64,000 nt of DNA from Porticoccus sp963974675. Lineage in GTDB: Bacteria > Pseudomonadota > Gammaproteobacteria > Pseudomonadales > Porticoccaceae. Every line of letters begins with the position of its first letter. The first letter of the stretch is position 1. Of the stretch, positions 36,442 to 46,628 are shown piece by piece. A program made the position numbers and the translations under genes. Below the pieces are notes generated by a model. The model ran no database searches and was not told the DNA's origin. It saw only the letters and a list, made by a program, of their open reading frames with translations. Location: assembly GCA_963974675.1 (NCBI GenBank), contig CAXBDQ010000007.1, forward strand, positions 37,880 to 101,879. Direction: 5' to 3'.

Positions 36442-36518
36442 TGGCGGACCGGACGGGGCTCGAACCCGCGACCTCCGGCGTGACAGGCCGGCATTCTAAC
36501 CAGCTGAACTACCGGTCC
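36442..36518 (-). tRNA. tRNA-Asp (anticodon GUC), CCA encoded
   Basis: On the minus strand the acceptor GGACCGG pairs with CCGGTCC, followed by discriminator G and encoded CCA. The D arm GTTCAGCTGGTTAGAA, anticodon loop CTGTCAC (anticodon GTC) and T arm with GGTTCGAGCC are all present; total 77 bases. Confidence 0.96.
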
Positions 36519-36549
36519 GCATTGCTCTTTCTTTTTACCACTAAATAAA

Positions 36550-36625
36550 TGGTGGGTGGTACAGGGGTCGAACCTGTGACCTACGCCTTGTAAGGGCGCC
36601 GCTCTACCAACTGAGCTAACCACCC
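36550..36625 (-). tRNA. tRNA-Val (anticodon UAC), CCA encoded
   Basis: On the minus strand the acceptor GGGTGGT pairs with ACCACCC, with discriminator A and encoded CCA. The D arm is GCTCAGTTGGTAGAGC, the anticodon loop CTTACAA (anticodon TAC), and the T arm contains GGTTCGACC; 76 bases. It lies 31 bases upstream of tRNA-Asp, so the two are probably one transcript. Confidence 0.96.
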
Positions 36626-36765
36626 AAGAGCGGAGGTTATTCTACTCATTCAAGTGAATCGGTCAAGGTGATATGGCCCAGATTGGTCAAGATAGTCTAG
36701 CCGGCATGGGTTGGCGGGAATTAATCACTCAACATAAACAGCTGAATAATACAGGAACGAACTAG

Positions 36766-37311
36766 GTGTTTAAGTGCATACAAAATTACATGGTGTTACT
36801 ACTATTGGTGTTTGTCAGTAGTTCAGCGCTTTCTGTGGTGGAGGTAAGAGAGTTCTCATCAGATCAACTGCGTGATCGATTTCAGGTGTTGGCAAATGAG
36901 TTACGTTGTCCCAAATGTCAAAATCAGAATCTAGCTGATTCAAATTCACCTATCTCAGCAGACTTACGCACAGAAATTTTCCGTCTGCTTGAGGAGGGTA
37001 AGAGTGACCAGGAAATTATTGATTTTCTGGTAGCGCGTTACGGTGAATTTGTGATGTATCGTCCTCCTGTGAAGAAAACCACTTTAATGCTTTGGTTGGC
37101 CCCCGGGCTGCTATTTCTATTTGGAATTATCATTGTTCTGGCCATTCGGCAGCGGCAGTCGCATCGCAGTCTACCGGCTTCTGAGTTGGAAGGTGATGAG
37201 TTACAGCGTTTGGACGAATTGTTGGGTGACACGCCCGTTATTAATGCGCGTGACGAAGAGACCGAAGATAAAAAGCCTGACACCAAAACGGATGAAGAGG
37301 TGAGAGCATGA
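36766..37311 (+). CDS. ccmH: cytochrome c maturation reductant CcmH
   Basis: A 181-residue protein of the CcmH/CycL/NrfF type. It has a signal sequence (to about residue 25), then the three-helix domain with redox pair Cys48-Pro-Lys-Cys51 in 'LRCPKCQNQNLADSN', and 'GEFVMYRPP'. A C-terminal membrane anchor lies at about 105-127, with an acidic cytoplasmic tail. It reduces apocytochrome thiols for ligation by CcmF. GTG 36766 is the start with AGGA upstream. It overlaps ccmI by four bases. Confidence 0.92.
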   Translation: MFKCIQNYMVLLLLVFVSSSALSVVEVREFSSDQLRDRFQVLANELRCPKCQNQNLADSNSPISADLRTEIFRLLEEGKSDQEIIDFLVARYGEFVMYRPPVKKTTLMLWLAPGLLFLFGIIIVLAIRQRQSHRSLPASELEGDELQRLDELLGDTPVINARDEETEDKKPDTKTDEEVRA

Positions 37312-38528
37312 TGTGGTTGGTCTTTGCACTGTTAACAATATTAGCGGCTACGTTTATTGTTTTTCCATTACTTAAAAGCACTCGTAAATCTACGGCAGAT
37401 CTGGGTTCGAGTGCTTCTGACTTGGTTGAGCATGCTAATGTCGTATTGTTTAAAGAACAGTTGGCTGACCTAGATCTCCAGCTGGCTGAAGGCGATATTG
37501 ATGATGTGCAATATGCTGAGCTGGTATCCGAGCAAAAGCGACTTTTGTTGGTGGATACGCCAGCTAATGCGAACTCATGTTCAAAAGACAAATCCGGTCG
37601 TGGTGCTTGGCTCGTACTGGTTTGTTTGTTACTCACGCCCATATTGGCATTTAGCTTGTATCAAATGTTAGGCGCTAGTGACGATGTTGAAATTACTGAA
37701 TTATTGCAGTTGCGTGCCAGCGAACCAATGAGTGATGAAGAGAGTGCGACGTTAAGTCAAAAAATTCAGGTCAAATTATCCCGACGCATTCTCAGTGAGC
37801 CAGACCATACATTTTATCTGGTGACCTTAGCCCGACTACAAATGGATGAGGCTGACTTTGTGGGTGCCACCGCGTCATACCGGCAGGCTGTTGAAGTGAA
37901 CCCTAATGATTCAGAGCTTTTAGCTGAGTATGCTCAGGCATTGTATTTTGCCGCAGGCAGTAAATTTGAAGGAGAGGCCGGTGCTGTTCTAGATAATGCT
38001 TTGGCTCTCGACCCCGACAATCTGACTGCTTTGGGCCTGCAGGGTATCCGGTCCTTTGAGTCGGGTGAATATTTATTGGCTATTAGCAGTTGGCAGGCTG
38101 CATTGAAGGCTATTTCTCCTCAGAGTTCCCAGGCTCAGGCGTTACAGTCTGGGATTTTTCGTGCTCGGAAACTCTTGGGTGAAGATCTTCCTGCTTTAAT
38201 TGTGGAAGTTGCCCTGTCACCTGAACTTGAGGCTACTCCGAGTCAAACAGTTTACGTCTTTGCTCGCGAATGGCAGGGTAAGCCAATGCCTCTGGCCGTA
38301 GCAAAGCTGTTAGTGGAAAATTTGCCGACAACGGTCACACTTGATGACTCCATGGCGATGGTCGGTGGTCTATCTTTATCTTCGGTAGCCCTGGTAGAGG
38401 TGGTAGCACGTGTTTCTACAACCGGATCAGCAATTCCCTCTGACGGTGATCTTGAAGGATCGACCGGTAAGCTAGAAATGAATAACGATCAAAAGCTAAT
38501 CCACGTGATTATAGATCGCCAGTTATAG
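37308..38528 (+). CDS. ccmI: cytochrome c maturation protein CcmI, TPR-containing
   Basis: A 406-residue apocytochrome-binding chaperone. Two N-terminal membrane helices (about residues 2-20 and 96-115) flank a cytoplasmic segment ('VVLFKEQLADLDLQLAEGDI', typical of CcmI). TPR repeats follow at about 160-270 ('ATASYRQAVEVNPNDSELLAEYAQAL'), with a C-terminal beta-rich domain ('VYVFAREWQGKPMPLAV') as in Pseudomonas-type fused CcmI. Directly coupled to ccmH. Confidence 0.9.
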   Translation: MMWLVFALLTILAATFIVFPLLKSTRKSTADLGSSASDLVEHANVVLFKEQLADLDLQLAEGDIDDVQYAELVSEQKRLLLVDTPANANSCSKDKSGRGAWLVLVCLLLTPILAFSLYQMLGASDDVEITELLQLRASEPMSDEESATLSQKIQVKLSRRILSEPDHTFYLVTLARLQMDEADFVGATASYRQAVEVNPNDSELLAEYAQALYFAAGSKFEGEAGAVLDNALALDPDNLTALGLQGIRSFESGEYLLAISSWQAALKAISPQSSQAQALQSGIFRARKLLGEDLPALIVEVALSPELEATPSQTVYVFAREWQGKPMPLAVAKLLVENLPTTVTLDDSMAMVGGLSLSSVALVEVVARVSTTGSAIPSDGDLEGSTGKLEMNNDQKLIHVIIDRQL

Positions 38529-38673
38529 GTTGTTGTTTATCATTTTCCATTGCTTGTGGCTGTAGCCCAGCCGTGTAAAATCACCACCGTATCTTTATAA
38601 TAAGAAGCTCGCTTGGCATGATGATGACAATAGAGAAAATTCTGGTAAGACTGCCAAAACGAAAGAGATTTTC

Positions 38674-41600
38674 ATGCGCTTAAAATGCATTAAATTGGCC
38701 GGTTTCAAGTCCTTTGTGGATCCGACTACGGTTTCATTTCCCAGTAACCTCTGTGCTGTTGTTGGGCCAAATGGTTGCGGTAAATCAAACATCATTGATG
38801 CGGTTCGCTGGGTGATGGGCGAAAGTTCTGCTAAGCATTTGCGCGGCGAGTCGATGACTGACGTTATTTTTAACGGTTCAGGTGGTCGTAAACCTGTTGG
38901 GCAGGCTACGATTGAGCTCGTGTTTGATAATTCTGATGGAAGTCTGGGTGGTGAATATGCCGGCTGGAGTGAAATTTCTATCAAGCGAAAAGTCACCAGA
39001 GATAGTCAGTCAAACTATTACCTAAATGGTAATAAATGCCGTCGTCGTGATATTACCGACATTTTTCTTGGTACTGGCCTGGGTCCTCGTAGTTACGCCA
39101 TTATTGAGCAGGGCATGATCTCAAATATGATTGAGGCCAAGCCCGATGAACTCCGTGTTTACATTGAAGAAGCTGCAGGAATTTCCAAATACAAAGAGCG
39201 TCGTAAGGATACGGAAAACCGCATGCGACGAACCCAAGAAAATCTCGAGCGCCTTACGGATATTCGTGAGGAGTTAGGGCGTCAGTTAAGCCGCCTTGAG
39301 CGCCAGGCACAAGCGGCAGAAAAATATACAGAATTTAAAAAAGAAGAACGCCAAATTAAGGCTGAGTTACAGGCGTTGCGGTGGAGGGGCCTTGACTCCC
39401 AAGCTTCAGAGCATCGCAAGTCTATTACTGAGCATGAGTTGAAAGTGGAAGCGCTGGTTACGGAGCGAAGTGGTTGTGATACCTCTCTCGAACGTCATCG
39501 TGCAGAGTACACAGAGTTTGGTGATAATTTTAATGAAGTGCAAGGGAAGTATTACGCTATTGGTGCTGAAGTAGCTCGTATCGAGCAGGCTATTCAGCAT
39601 GTACAGAATCGTGCTCGAGAATTACAACAGGATGTAGAACAAACTGAACGAAACTATATTGAGTCAGAAGAACATCTGCGGGTAGACCGCCAAAAAGCTT
39701 TGGGTTGGGAAGCAGAGCTACAAGAAATTGCGCCTGAATTGGAAAAAATTCAGTCAGTGGAAGAGCTGTCTCAGGCGACACTGCAAGAGGCGGAAGAAAC
39801 CATGCAGACCTGGCAAATGACGTGGGACGAGTTTAATCATACCGCTTCAGAACCACGTCAACAGGCCGAAGTGCAGCAGTCTCGTATTCAGCACTTGGAG
39901 CAGGTGTTGAGACGTCTGGCAGAGCGAATAGAGAAAACCCAAAGTGAATATCAGGGGTTGAGTGATAGTTCTCTACAAGATGACATCCGTTTATTGCAGG
40001 AGCAGTTGGCGGAAGTGGAGCTTGAATCTGGAGAGAAGAAAACTTATCTAGATGCCATGACGGGGCAGATGGCTGATTGCCGTACCACGGTGCAGCAGCT
40101 AGATGTGCAATTGGATAGCTCTCGTACTCAGCTGCAGACCATGCTGGGTAGAAAAGCATCATTGGAAGCGCTGCAGCAGGCAGCACTGGGTGGTGAAGGC
40201 GACCAACAACAGTGGTTGGAACATAATCAGCTGGAGAGCAGTCCACGGTTGGCTGAAACACTTCAGGTTGAACCCGGTTGGGAAACTGCGGCAGAGACAG
40301 TGCTGGGCCGTTATCTGCAAGCTGTTTGTGTAGATAACGTGGGTAGCCTTGGTGATAAATTGGGTACTTTCACTAAAGGTGAGTTGGTGTTGGTGGATAG
40401 CTCCGCCGGCAGTGAAATGTCTGAGATCGCCGGAAACTCACTTTCAAGAAAAATTACAGGTTCACATGCTGGCGCGATGCTTAGCGGTATTTATGCTGTC
40501 GATAATCTAAATTCTGCATTGGCGATGCGTGGGAAGCTTAAGCCCGGTGAGTCTGTGGTGACACAAGACGGCCTCTGGCTTGGTGCTAACTGGCTGCGGG
40601 TTGCACGTGACCAAGATGCTACCGTAGGTGTGCTGAAAAGAAAGCAAGAGCTTGCGTTGTTGGATGTGGAGTTGTCAGAGTGTCGAGCCAATACCTCCGA
40701 ACTTGAGCAGCAAAAAAATACCAGTGAAGAGCAACTTCGTGGTTTAGAAACTCAGCGTGAGACCATCAGACGAGAAGTGGCTGACCAGCAACGTCAGTAT
40801 GCTGAGATACGCTCAAAGCTCAGCGCGAACACTATGCAGGTGGAGCAATTCGCTGCCCGCCGTGAGCGTGCAGACAGTGAGCTAGCTGAAGCAAAACAGC
40901 AACAACAACAGGAATTGGAAAACTTGGCTGAGGCACGTCAGTTGCTGTCTGAGGCCATAGAAGTTATGGAGCAGGATACTCAGCGTCGTGAAGCACTCTT
41001 GCAACAGCGTGATGAAACGCGTGCGGTATTGGATCAGGCTCGGCAGAGTGCTCGTCATGATCGAGATCGTAAACATGAACTGGCCATGCGAGAGAAATCA
41101 GTCAGCACCCAATTACAATCCATTCGTGAGGGTATTGGACGTTTGGAAGTTCAGGTGGCTCGACTACAGGAGCGTCGGGAGCAGTTGCGGGAGTCATTTA
41201 AGCAAGATGAAGATCCCAGCCTAGAATTGAAAGAACAGCTTGCCGAGCAATTAGAGGTTCGACTAACCGCGGAGAAGGCGTTGGCGGATGCAAGGCGTGC
41301 GGTAGAGGCTGTTGAGCATCAGATGCGTGAAATTGAGCAGCGCCGAAATGCTCTGGAGAACGACACCCAAGAACAACGTTCTTTACTTGAGCAGCAAAGG
41401 TTGGTCGCTCAAGATCTGGAAACGCGAAATAGAACCATTATGGAACAAATCAGTGAGCATGGTTTTGAACTTGATGCTCTACTGGGTGTGTTGCCCGAAG
41501 ATGCCGACCTTGCAGAGTGGGAGCAGTCTCTGGAGAAAATAGGCAATCGAATTCAGCGATTGGGACCGATTAATTTGGCCGCTATTGATGAATATAAAAT

Positions 41601-42174
41601 TGAATCTGAGCGTAAAGATTATCTCGATACTCAGAATGCTGAGTTACAAGAGGCTCTTGAGACTCTGGGAAATGCGATTCGTAAAATTGACCGTGAAACT
41701 CGAACTCGATTCAAAGAAACCTTTGATCTGATTAATACTTCCCTTCAAGAGCTTTTCCCAAAACTCTTTGGTGGTGGGCATGCATATCTGGAGTTGACGG
41801 GAGATGACTTACTGGACACTGGTGTGACCATTATGGCCAGACCGCCCGGCAAGAAAAATACGACAGTTCATCTGCTTTCTGGTGGAGAAAAAGCACTGAC
41901 AGCTATTGCTTTGGTCTTTTCCATCTTCCACCTTAACCCGGCACCTTTTTGTATGCTGGATGAAGTCGATGCACCTTTGGATGACGCCAATGTGGGGCGT
42001 TATGCCAGAATTATTGAAGAGATGTCGGCCAAGGTGCAATTTATTTATATTTCGCACAATAAAATTGCCATGGAAATGGCCAATCAGTTGATGGGGGTTA
42101 CTATGCACGAGGCTGGTGTTTCTCGCTTGGTTAGTGTTGATGTTAATCAAGCCGTTGAGCTGGCAGAGGCTTAA
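38674..42174 (+). CDS. smc: chromosome segregation ATPase SMC
   Basis: A 1166-residue structural-maintenance-of-chromosomes protein. The N-terminal head has Walker A 'GPNGCGKS' at about 32-39. Long coiled-coil arms (Gln/Glu/Arg-rich, about 170-500 and 660-1000) flank a hinge near 510-650. The C-terminal head carries signature 'LSGGEKALTAIALVF' and Walker B 'FCMLDEVDAPLDDAN'. The final hexapeptide region ends 'AVELAEA'. No scpA/scpB in the window. zipA and ligA follow, the Pseudomonas-type order. Confidence 0.96.
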   Translation: MRLKCIKLAGFKSFVDPTTVSFPSNLCAVVGPNGCGKSNIIDAVRWVMGESSAKHLRGESMTDVIFNGSGGRKPVGQATIELVFDNSDGSLGGEYAGWSEISIKRKVTRDSQSNYYLNGNKCRRRDITDIFLGTGLGPRSYAIIEQGMISNMIEAKPDELRVYIEEAAGISKYKERRKDTENRMRRTQENLERLTDIREELGRQLSRLERQAQAAEKYTEFKKEERQIKAELQALRWRGLDSQASEHRKSITEHELKVEALVTERSGCDTSLERHRAEYTEFGDNFNEVQGKYYAIGAEVARIEQAIQHVQNRARELQQDVEQTERNYIESEEHLRVDRQKALGWEAELQEIAPELEKIQSVEELSQATLQEAEETMQTWQMTWDEFNHTASEPRQQAEVQQSRIQHLEQVLRRLAERIEKTQSEYQGLSDSSLQDDIRLLQEQLAEVELESGEKKTYLDAMTGQMADCRTTVQQLDVQLDSSRTQLQTMLGRKASLEALQQAALGGEGDQQQWLEHNQLESSPRLAETLQVEPGWETAAETVLGRYLQAVCVDNVGSLGDKLGTFTKGELVLVDSSAGSEMSEIAGNSLSRKITGSHAGAMLSGIYAVDNLNSALAMRGKLKPGESVVTQDGLWLGANWLRVARDQDATVGVLKRKQELALLDVELSECRANTSELEQQKNTSEEQLRGLETQRETIRREVADQQRQYAEIRSKLSANTMQVEQFAARRERADSELAEAKQQQQQELENLAEARQLLSEAIEVMEQDTQRREALLQQRDETRAVLDQARQSARHDRDRKHELAMREKSVSTQLQSIREGIGRLEVQVARLQERREQLRESFKQDEDPSLELKEQLAEQLEVRLTAEKALADARRAVEAVEHQMREIEQRRNALENDTQEQRSLLEQQRLVAQDLETRNRTIMEQISEHGFELDALLGVLPEDADLAEWEQSLEKIGNRIQRLGPINLAAIDEYKIESERKDYLDTQNAELQEALETLGNAIRKIDRETRTRFKETFDLINTSLQELFPKLFGGGHAYLELTGDDLLDTGVTIMARPPGKKNTTVHLLSGGEKALTAIALVFSIFHLNPAPFCMLDEVDAPLDDANVGRYARIIEEMSAKVQFIYISHNKIAMEMANQLMGVTMHEAGVSRLVSVDVNQAVELAEA

Positions 42175-42317
42175 ACCTTAGTTTTATTCGAATCGTGGGT
42201 TTTGTTCCAAGAAGAGGTAAACCTCTTTACATTAGAGTAGCTTATATTAAAGTAGCCTGTGGTTAAGAAACCCCTATTTTATTGAACATTTTGGATAACT
42301 GGCAGGTTTGGAAAACG

Positions 42318-43169
42318 ATGGAATTTGGTGCTCGAGAAATGATGATAGCTTTAGGTGCTCTGGTGGCGCTGGCAATCATGCTTGATATTATTCGTCGTGT
42401 CCGTAGTGCCCGCTATGAAAAAATTCATATGCCCCGTCGAAAACAACCTATTTTTGATGATACAGATATTGACGAATTTGGCAGTGAGCTACCCAGCGGT
42501 GGAGCTAGAGTTGTTAGCTATCGTGATGAAGCCGATGTGGAAGAACTCGGTAAAACGGTTAGAGCCCGAGCTGAAGCGAATAAACCTAAGCTGTCGGTAC
42601 CTATTCGGGAACCACAGCAGTCGAGTTTGAATCTAGATGAGCCACCTACGGCTGATGGTCATTACCAGCGTGTTGCACCTCAATCACTACCGGGTAAAAA
42701 AGTCACTGAAAAAGCACGAAAAAGCGAGCAAGTACCCGTGGCTAGTGTGGTGGTCTTACACTTGATGGCGAAGGAAAGCGAATTCTTTCAGGGTGAGCAA
42801 TTGCTGGATGCGCTGCTACGACAAGGGCTACGTTATGGCTCTATGAAAATTTTTCATCGGCATGAAAAAGAAGATGGTGCTGGCCCTGTTATCTACAGTG
42901 TGGCTAATTCGGTAAATCCTGGCACCTTTGACTTAAACGATATGGCCCAACTGACAACGCCAGGTATTAGCTTGTTCTTTGCAATGGAAGATGTCGATGA
43001 CCCCGGTGCAGGGTTGGATATTTTGCTCAATGCGGCAAAGGAAATAGCCATTGAGTTAGGGGGTGAACTGAAGGACGAGAGTCGCAGTGCATTTACCCGT
43101 CAAACTGAAGATCATTATCGTCAACGAGTTGCAGATTTCAGCCGAACCCAGCTTTCTGGGATTGAATAA
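42318..43169 (+). CDS. zipA: cell division protein ZipA
   Basis: A 283-residue FtsZ-tethering protein of the inner membrane. The N-terminal helix (about 9-26) is preceded by 'MEFGAREMMIALG', which matches the ZipA start better than the upstream TTG at 42282. A charged linker follows, then the C-terminal FtsZ-binding domain from about 145 ('VASVVVLHLMAKESEFFQGEQLLDAL', 'LRYGSMKIFHRHE', 'YSVANSVNPGTFDL', 'GISLFFAMEDVDDP'). The stop shares a base with the ligA start (TAATG). Confidence 0.93.
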   Translation: MEFGAREMMIALGALVALAIMLDIIRRVRSARYEKIHMPRRKQPIFDDTDIDEFGSELPSGGARVVSYRDEADVEELGKTVRARAEANKPKLSVPIREPQQSSLNLDEPPTADGHYQRVAPQSLPGKKVTEKARKSEQVPVASVVVLHLMAKESEFFQGEQLLDALLRQGLRYGSMKIFHRHEKEDGAGPVIYSVANSVNPGTFDLNDMAQLTTPGISLFFAMEDVDDPGAGLDILLNAAKEIAIELGGELKDESRSAFTRQTEDHYRQRVADFSRTQLSGIE

Positions 43170-45202
43170 TGGCCGGTGCTGACCGGGCAGTCTATGATGA
43201 GGCTGCCGCCCTTCGCCAACAGCTGAATCGCCATAATCACCTTTACTACGTACTTGATGATCCCTCTATTCCCGACGTGGAATACGATCGGCTCATGCGA
43301 AGACTTCAGCAACTTGAAGCGGAATATCCCTCCCTAAAAACAGCAGACTCACCAACGCAACGAGTGGGTGGTGAACCGCTTAAGGCATTTAACTCTGTTG
43401 TTCATGAAGTGCCGATGCTATCCCTTGATAATGCCTTTAATGATGAAGAGCTATTAGAGTTTCATCGCAGGGTGACCGAACGTTTGAAGCTGTCAGGATC
43501 CATTGCTTATGTGTGTGAGCCTAAGTTGGATGGCGTGGCTGTTAGTCTGCTCTATCAGAACGGTGTCCTGATTCGTGGGGCCACGCGTGGCGATGGCTCA
43601 ACGGGTGAAGATATAACAGAAAATGTCCGTACGATTAACGCTATCCCTCTGAAATTACAAACTGACATGCCGCCGGTACTGCTTGAGGTTAGGGGGGAAA
43701 TCTATTTGCCGAGAGCTGGATTCGAGAAGCTTAATGTCGAAGCGAAGAAAACGGGGGAGAAACCCTTTGTTAATCCACGTAATGCAGCGGCGGGTAGTCT
43801 TCGCCAGTTAGATTCAAAGATTACTGCATCCCGTCCACTAGAAATGGCGGCCTATAGCTTAGGTCGAATGGATGGGTTGGAACAGCCGGGAACCCATTCT
43901 GACACGTTGGCATTGCTACAAGGTTGGGGGTTTCTTGTTAATCCCCATGTTGAAGTGGCTGAGGATATCAATGATTGCCTTCGTTACTACCAAAAAATTT
44001 CCGACATTCGTGATCAGCTGCCCTATGAAATAGATGGTATTGTTTACAAAGTTGATGATTTAAACCTACAACAACGGCTCGGCTTTGTTGCTCGTGCGCC
44101 CCGCTGGGCCATCGCAAGAAAATTTCCAGCCCAGGAAGAAATGACACGGTTGGTTGATGTGGAGTTTCAGGTAGGACGTACTGGTGCAGTTACTCCAGTG
44201 GCAAGGTTGGACCCGGTATTTGTGGGTGGTGTGACAGTGAGCAATGCGACATTACACAATCAAGATGAGGTGAAGCGGCTAGGTGTACAAATTGGGGATA
44301 CGGTGATTGTTCGTCGTGCCGGTGATGTGATCCCGCAAGTTGTCAAAGTCGTTTTAGAAAAACGTCCTGCAACATCAAAAGAGATTGTATTTCCCAGCCA
44401 TTGTCCCGTTTGTGGTTCTCTTGTTGAGCGAGTCGAAGGTGAAGCGGTCACACGTTGTTCTGGCGGTTTGGTTTGTTCTGCTCAGCGAAAAGAGGCCATT
44501 AAACACTATGCCTCCCGTAAGGCGATGGATATTGAAGGGCTGGGCGACAAGTTGGTTGAACAGCTGATTGATCAAAATTTGGTATCTGCCGTAGACGACC
44601 TTTATCATTTGGAGCTGAATCAATTAGCCGGCCTGGAAAGAATGGGTAATAAATCAGCGGAGAACTTATTGTTGGCATTGGAGGCATCAAAAAAGACGAC
44701 ATTTTCCCATTTCCTCTATGCGTTGGGCATTCGGGAGGTGGGCGAGGCCACGGCACGGTCTTTAGCCAATCATTTTGGTCATTTTGAGGCCTTGCAACAG
44801 GCTAGCCAGAAAGATCTACAGGAAGTCTCTGATGTGGGGCCTGTAGTGGCGCACTTTGTTCATGATTTTTTTGCACAACAAGAAAATTTAAAGGTTGTTA
44901 GTAGACTTCGTGCTGCCGGGGTTCATTGGCCTGATATCACTTCAGAGGATGATCAATTGTTGCCTTTGTCAGGGCAAACATGGGTTCTCACTGGTGGGAT
45001 GGATGTGATGGGACGCGCTGAAGCTAAAGAAAAACTACAGCAATTGGGTGCAAAAGTAGCTGGGAGCGTCTCAACTAAAACTGATTGTGTTGTGGTGGGC
45101 GCCGGTGCGGGTTCAAAGCTTAAAAAAGCAGAGGAGCTGGGTGTTCGTGTATTGGATGAGCCAGCATTGCTTGAGCTGTTGAGAGAGAATAACTTGTTCT
45201 GA
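43169..45202 (+). CDS. ligA: NAD-dependent DNA ligase LigA
   Basis: The 677-residue replicative DNA ligase. The N-terminal Ia domain and adenylation domain carry the nucleophile Lys119 in 'CEPKLDGVA'. The OB fold follows ('DVEFQVGRTGAVTPVARLDPV'), then a C4 zinc finger (CPVC with two later cysteines near residues 412-435), tandem helix-hairpin-helices ('GIREVGEATARSLANHFGHF') and a C-terminal BRCT domain ('LTGGMDVMGRAEAKEKLQQLGAKV'). Full length. Confidence 0.97.
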   Translation: MAGADRAVYDEAAALRQQLNRHNHLYYVLDDPSIPDVEYDRLMRRLQQLEAEYPSLKTADSPTQRVGGEPLKAFNSVVHEVPMLSLDNAFNDEELLEFHRRVTERLKLSGSIAYVCEPKLDGVAVSLLYQNGVLIRGATRGDGSTGEDITENVRTINAIPLKLQTDMPPVLLEVRGEIYLPRAGFEKLNVEAKKTGEKPFVNPRNAAAGSLRQLDSKITASRPLEMAAYSLGRMDGLEQPGTHSDTLALLQGWGFLVNPHVEVAEDINDCLRYYQKISDIRDQLPYEIDGIVYKVDDLNLQQRLGFVARAPRWAIARKFPAQEEMTRLVDVEFQVGRTGAVTPVARLDPVFVGGVTVSNATLHNQDEVKRLGVQIGDTVIVRRAGDVIPQVVKVVLEKRPATSKEIVFPSHCPVCGSLVERVEGEAVTRCSGGLVCSAQRKEAIKHYASRKAMDIEGLGDKLVEQLIDQNLVSAVDDLYHLELNQLAGLERMGNKSAENLLLALEASKKTTFSHFLYALGIREVGEATARSLANHFGHFEALQQASQKDLQEVSDVGPVVAHFVHDFFAQQENLKVVSRLRAAGVHWPDITSEDDQLLPLSGQTWVLTGGMDVMGRAEAKEKLQQLGAKVAGSVSTKTDCVVVGAGAGSKLKKAEELGVRVLDEPALLELLRENNLF

Positions 45203-45334
45203 CTTTTTGTTAATGTGTGTATTACTTGGATATCGTGCAGTCACCGCCATCGCTCCTGTGAGCCCAATTCCCTATAATTAAAATCATTTATAAAAACTAT
45301 CTACGAATCAAACTACCTATGATTAAAATTTGCT

Positions 45335-46558
45335 ATGAATGAAATACAGGGTGGTTTTCGTACGTATCTTGGAGGTGTAGGGGCAAGCTCTATAGCTCAG
45401 GGTTTGCAGATTGTTTTATTTCCCTGGTTGCTGGTGGGGGTGTTAGGTGAGTCAGCCGTACGTGTGGGTTATGCCCAGATGGCACTGATGTTACCTCAGC
45501 TTTTATTCATTCTTGTTGGTGGCGTGATCTCGGATAATCGCCATCTGGGCCGCCATTTATTTCGTTTGTATATGTTCTATAGCGTGCCCTGTTTGCTGCT
45601 GCTGGTAGCGGTGTGGATGGGTTATTTGTCTTTTGGGCTGATGTTGTTGTTTGGGTTTTGTTTTGGGACAGTGACAGCATTTATCCAACCGGCGAGGGAA
45701 AGCCTTCTAGCGCAGGTGGCAGATAAACAGCTTCAACAGGCCGTAGCCAGAGCCTCCTTTATTCAGTTTTCGGCTCAAAGTGTTGGGATTCTCCTTGCCG
45801 GTTATATGGATCAATTGGGCTTGCTGATTCTTATCCTACTTCAAGTTTTATTACTGCTGAGTTCGGGATGGTTGTTGCGCCAATGTTTACCTGTGGGTCT
45901 GGAGCAACCGATAGAACGGCAGCGTTCGACGTGGAAAGATATGACATCTGGCTTGGCTGTGGTGTGGCGTGATTCTCGGTTGAAGCAGTTGATGATGGTG
46001 GTGGCGGCAACAGGTTTTTTAGGGTTCGGTCTTTATTTGGTCGCGATGCCTATTTTGACTCGTGAAATTTATCAGCAAGGTGCGGCTTTTTTTGCCTGGA
46101 TTCAATTTAGTTTTATGTTTGGTGTGATCCTCTCCAATATTTATATTATTCGATTTGTTGGTCGGTTTGCTCAACCGGGTAAGGTCTTACTTTTGAGTTT
46201 ACTGGTTAGGGGCTGTTTTTTGGTCGCTATTGCGATGTCCCCGCCGCCTTGGCTTTTGTTTGTGCTCATCGTTTTGTGGGGCGCGGCGTCGGGTGTGGCG
46301 ATGATGTTAGGGCGGTCTATGACCCATGAGGCGTCACCTCAGCCTTATCGAGCTCGAGTGGTTTCTGTTTATCAGCTTGCCCTATTTGGTGCGGCACCCA
46401 TTGGTGCCTGGTTTAGCGGGCATACTATTTCTGCGGTGGGTGTTTTGCCGGCGATTGGTGCGCTTGGGGGTTTGACCATTTTGGCGGCAGTTATTGCAAT
46501 ACTCTTTAGTGATCTCTGGCGGCCTATAAAATCAGAGGGTTTGAGTTCTTTAGACTGA
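45335..46558 (+). CDS. MFS transporter
   Basis: A 407-residue inner-membrane protein with about twelve hydrophobic segments and the major-facilitator layout. Loop 2-3 reads 'GGVISDNRHLGRHLFRLY', the MFS_1/MFS_3 conserved turn. 'FIQPARESLLAQVADKQLQQAVARASF' resembles the enterobactin-exporter/MFS_3 group (permeases annotated as macrolide or siderophore exporters). No linked substrate gene gives specificity. ATG 45335 has no strong ribosome site. Confidence 0.82.
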   Translation: MNEIQGGFRTYLGGVGASSIAQGLQIVLFPWLLVGVLGESAVRVGYAQMALMLPQLLFILVGGVISDNRHLGRHLFRLYMFYSVPCLLLLVAVWMGYLSFGLMLLFGFCFGTVTAFIQPARESLLAQVADKQLQQAVARASFIQFSAQSVGILLAGYMDQLGLLILILLQVLLLLSSGWLLRQCLPVGLEQPIERQRSTWKDMTSGLAVVWRDSRLKQLMMVVAATGFLGFGLYLVAMPILTREIYQQGAAFFAWIQFSFMFGVILSNIYIIRFVGRFAQPGKVLLLSLLVRGCFLVAIAMSPPPWLLFVLIVLWGAASGVAMMLGRSMTHEASPQPYRARVVSVYQLALFGAAPIGAWFSGHTISAVGVLPAIGALGGLTILAAVIAILFSDLWRPIKSEGLSSLD

Positions 46559-46628
46559 TGAACACTCTGATTACTGTGGCTTGAGCGAATGAGTCTTGTT
46601 GCTGAAAAGTATTATTGAGCGGGTTAAA

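Noticed and set aside
42212..42227. Inverted repeat AAGAGGT-AA-ACCTCTT after smc, possible terminator
   Set aside because: Short stem without a T-run; too weak to call a terminator.
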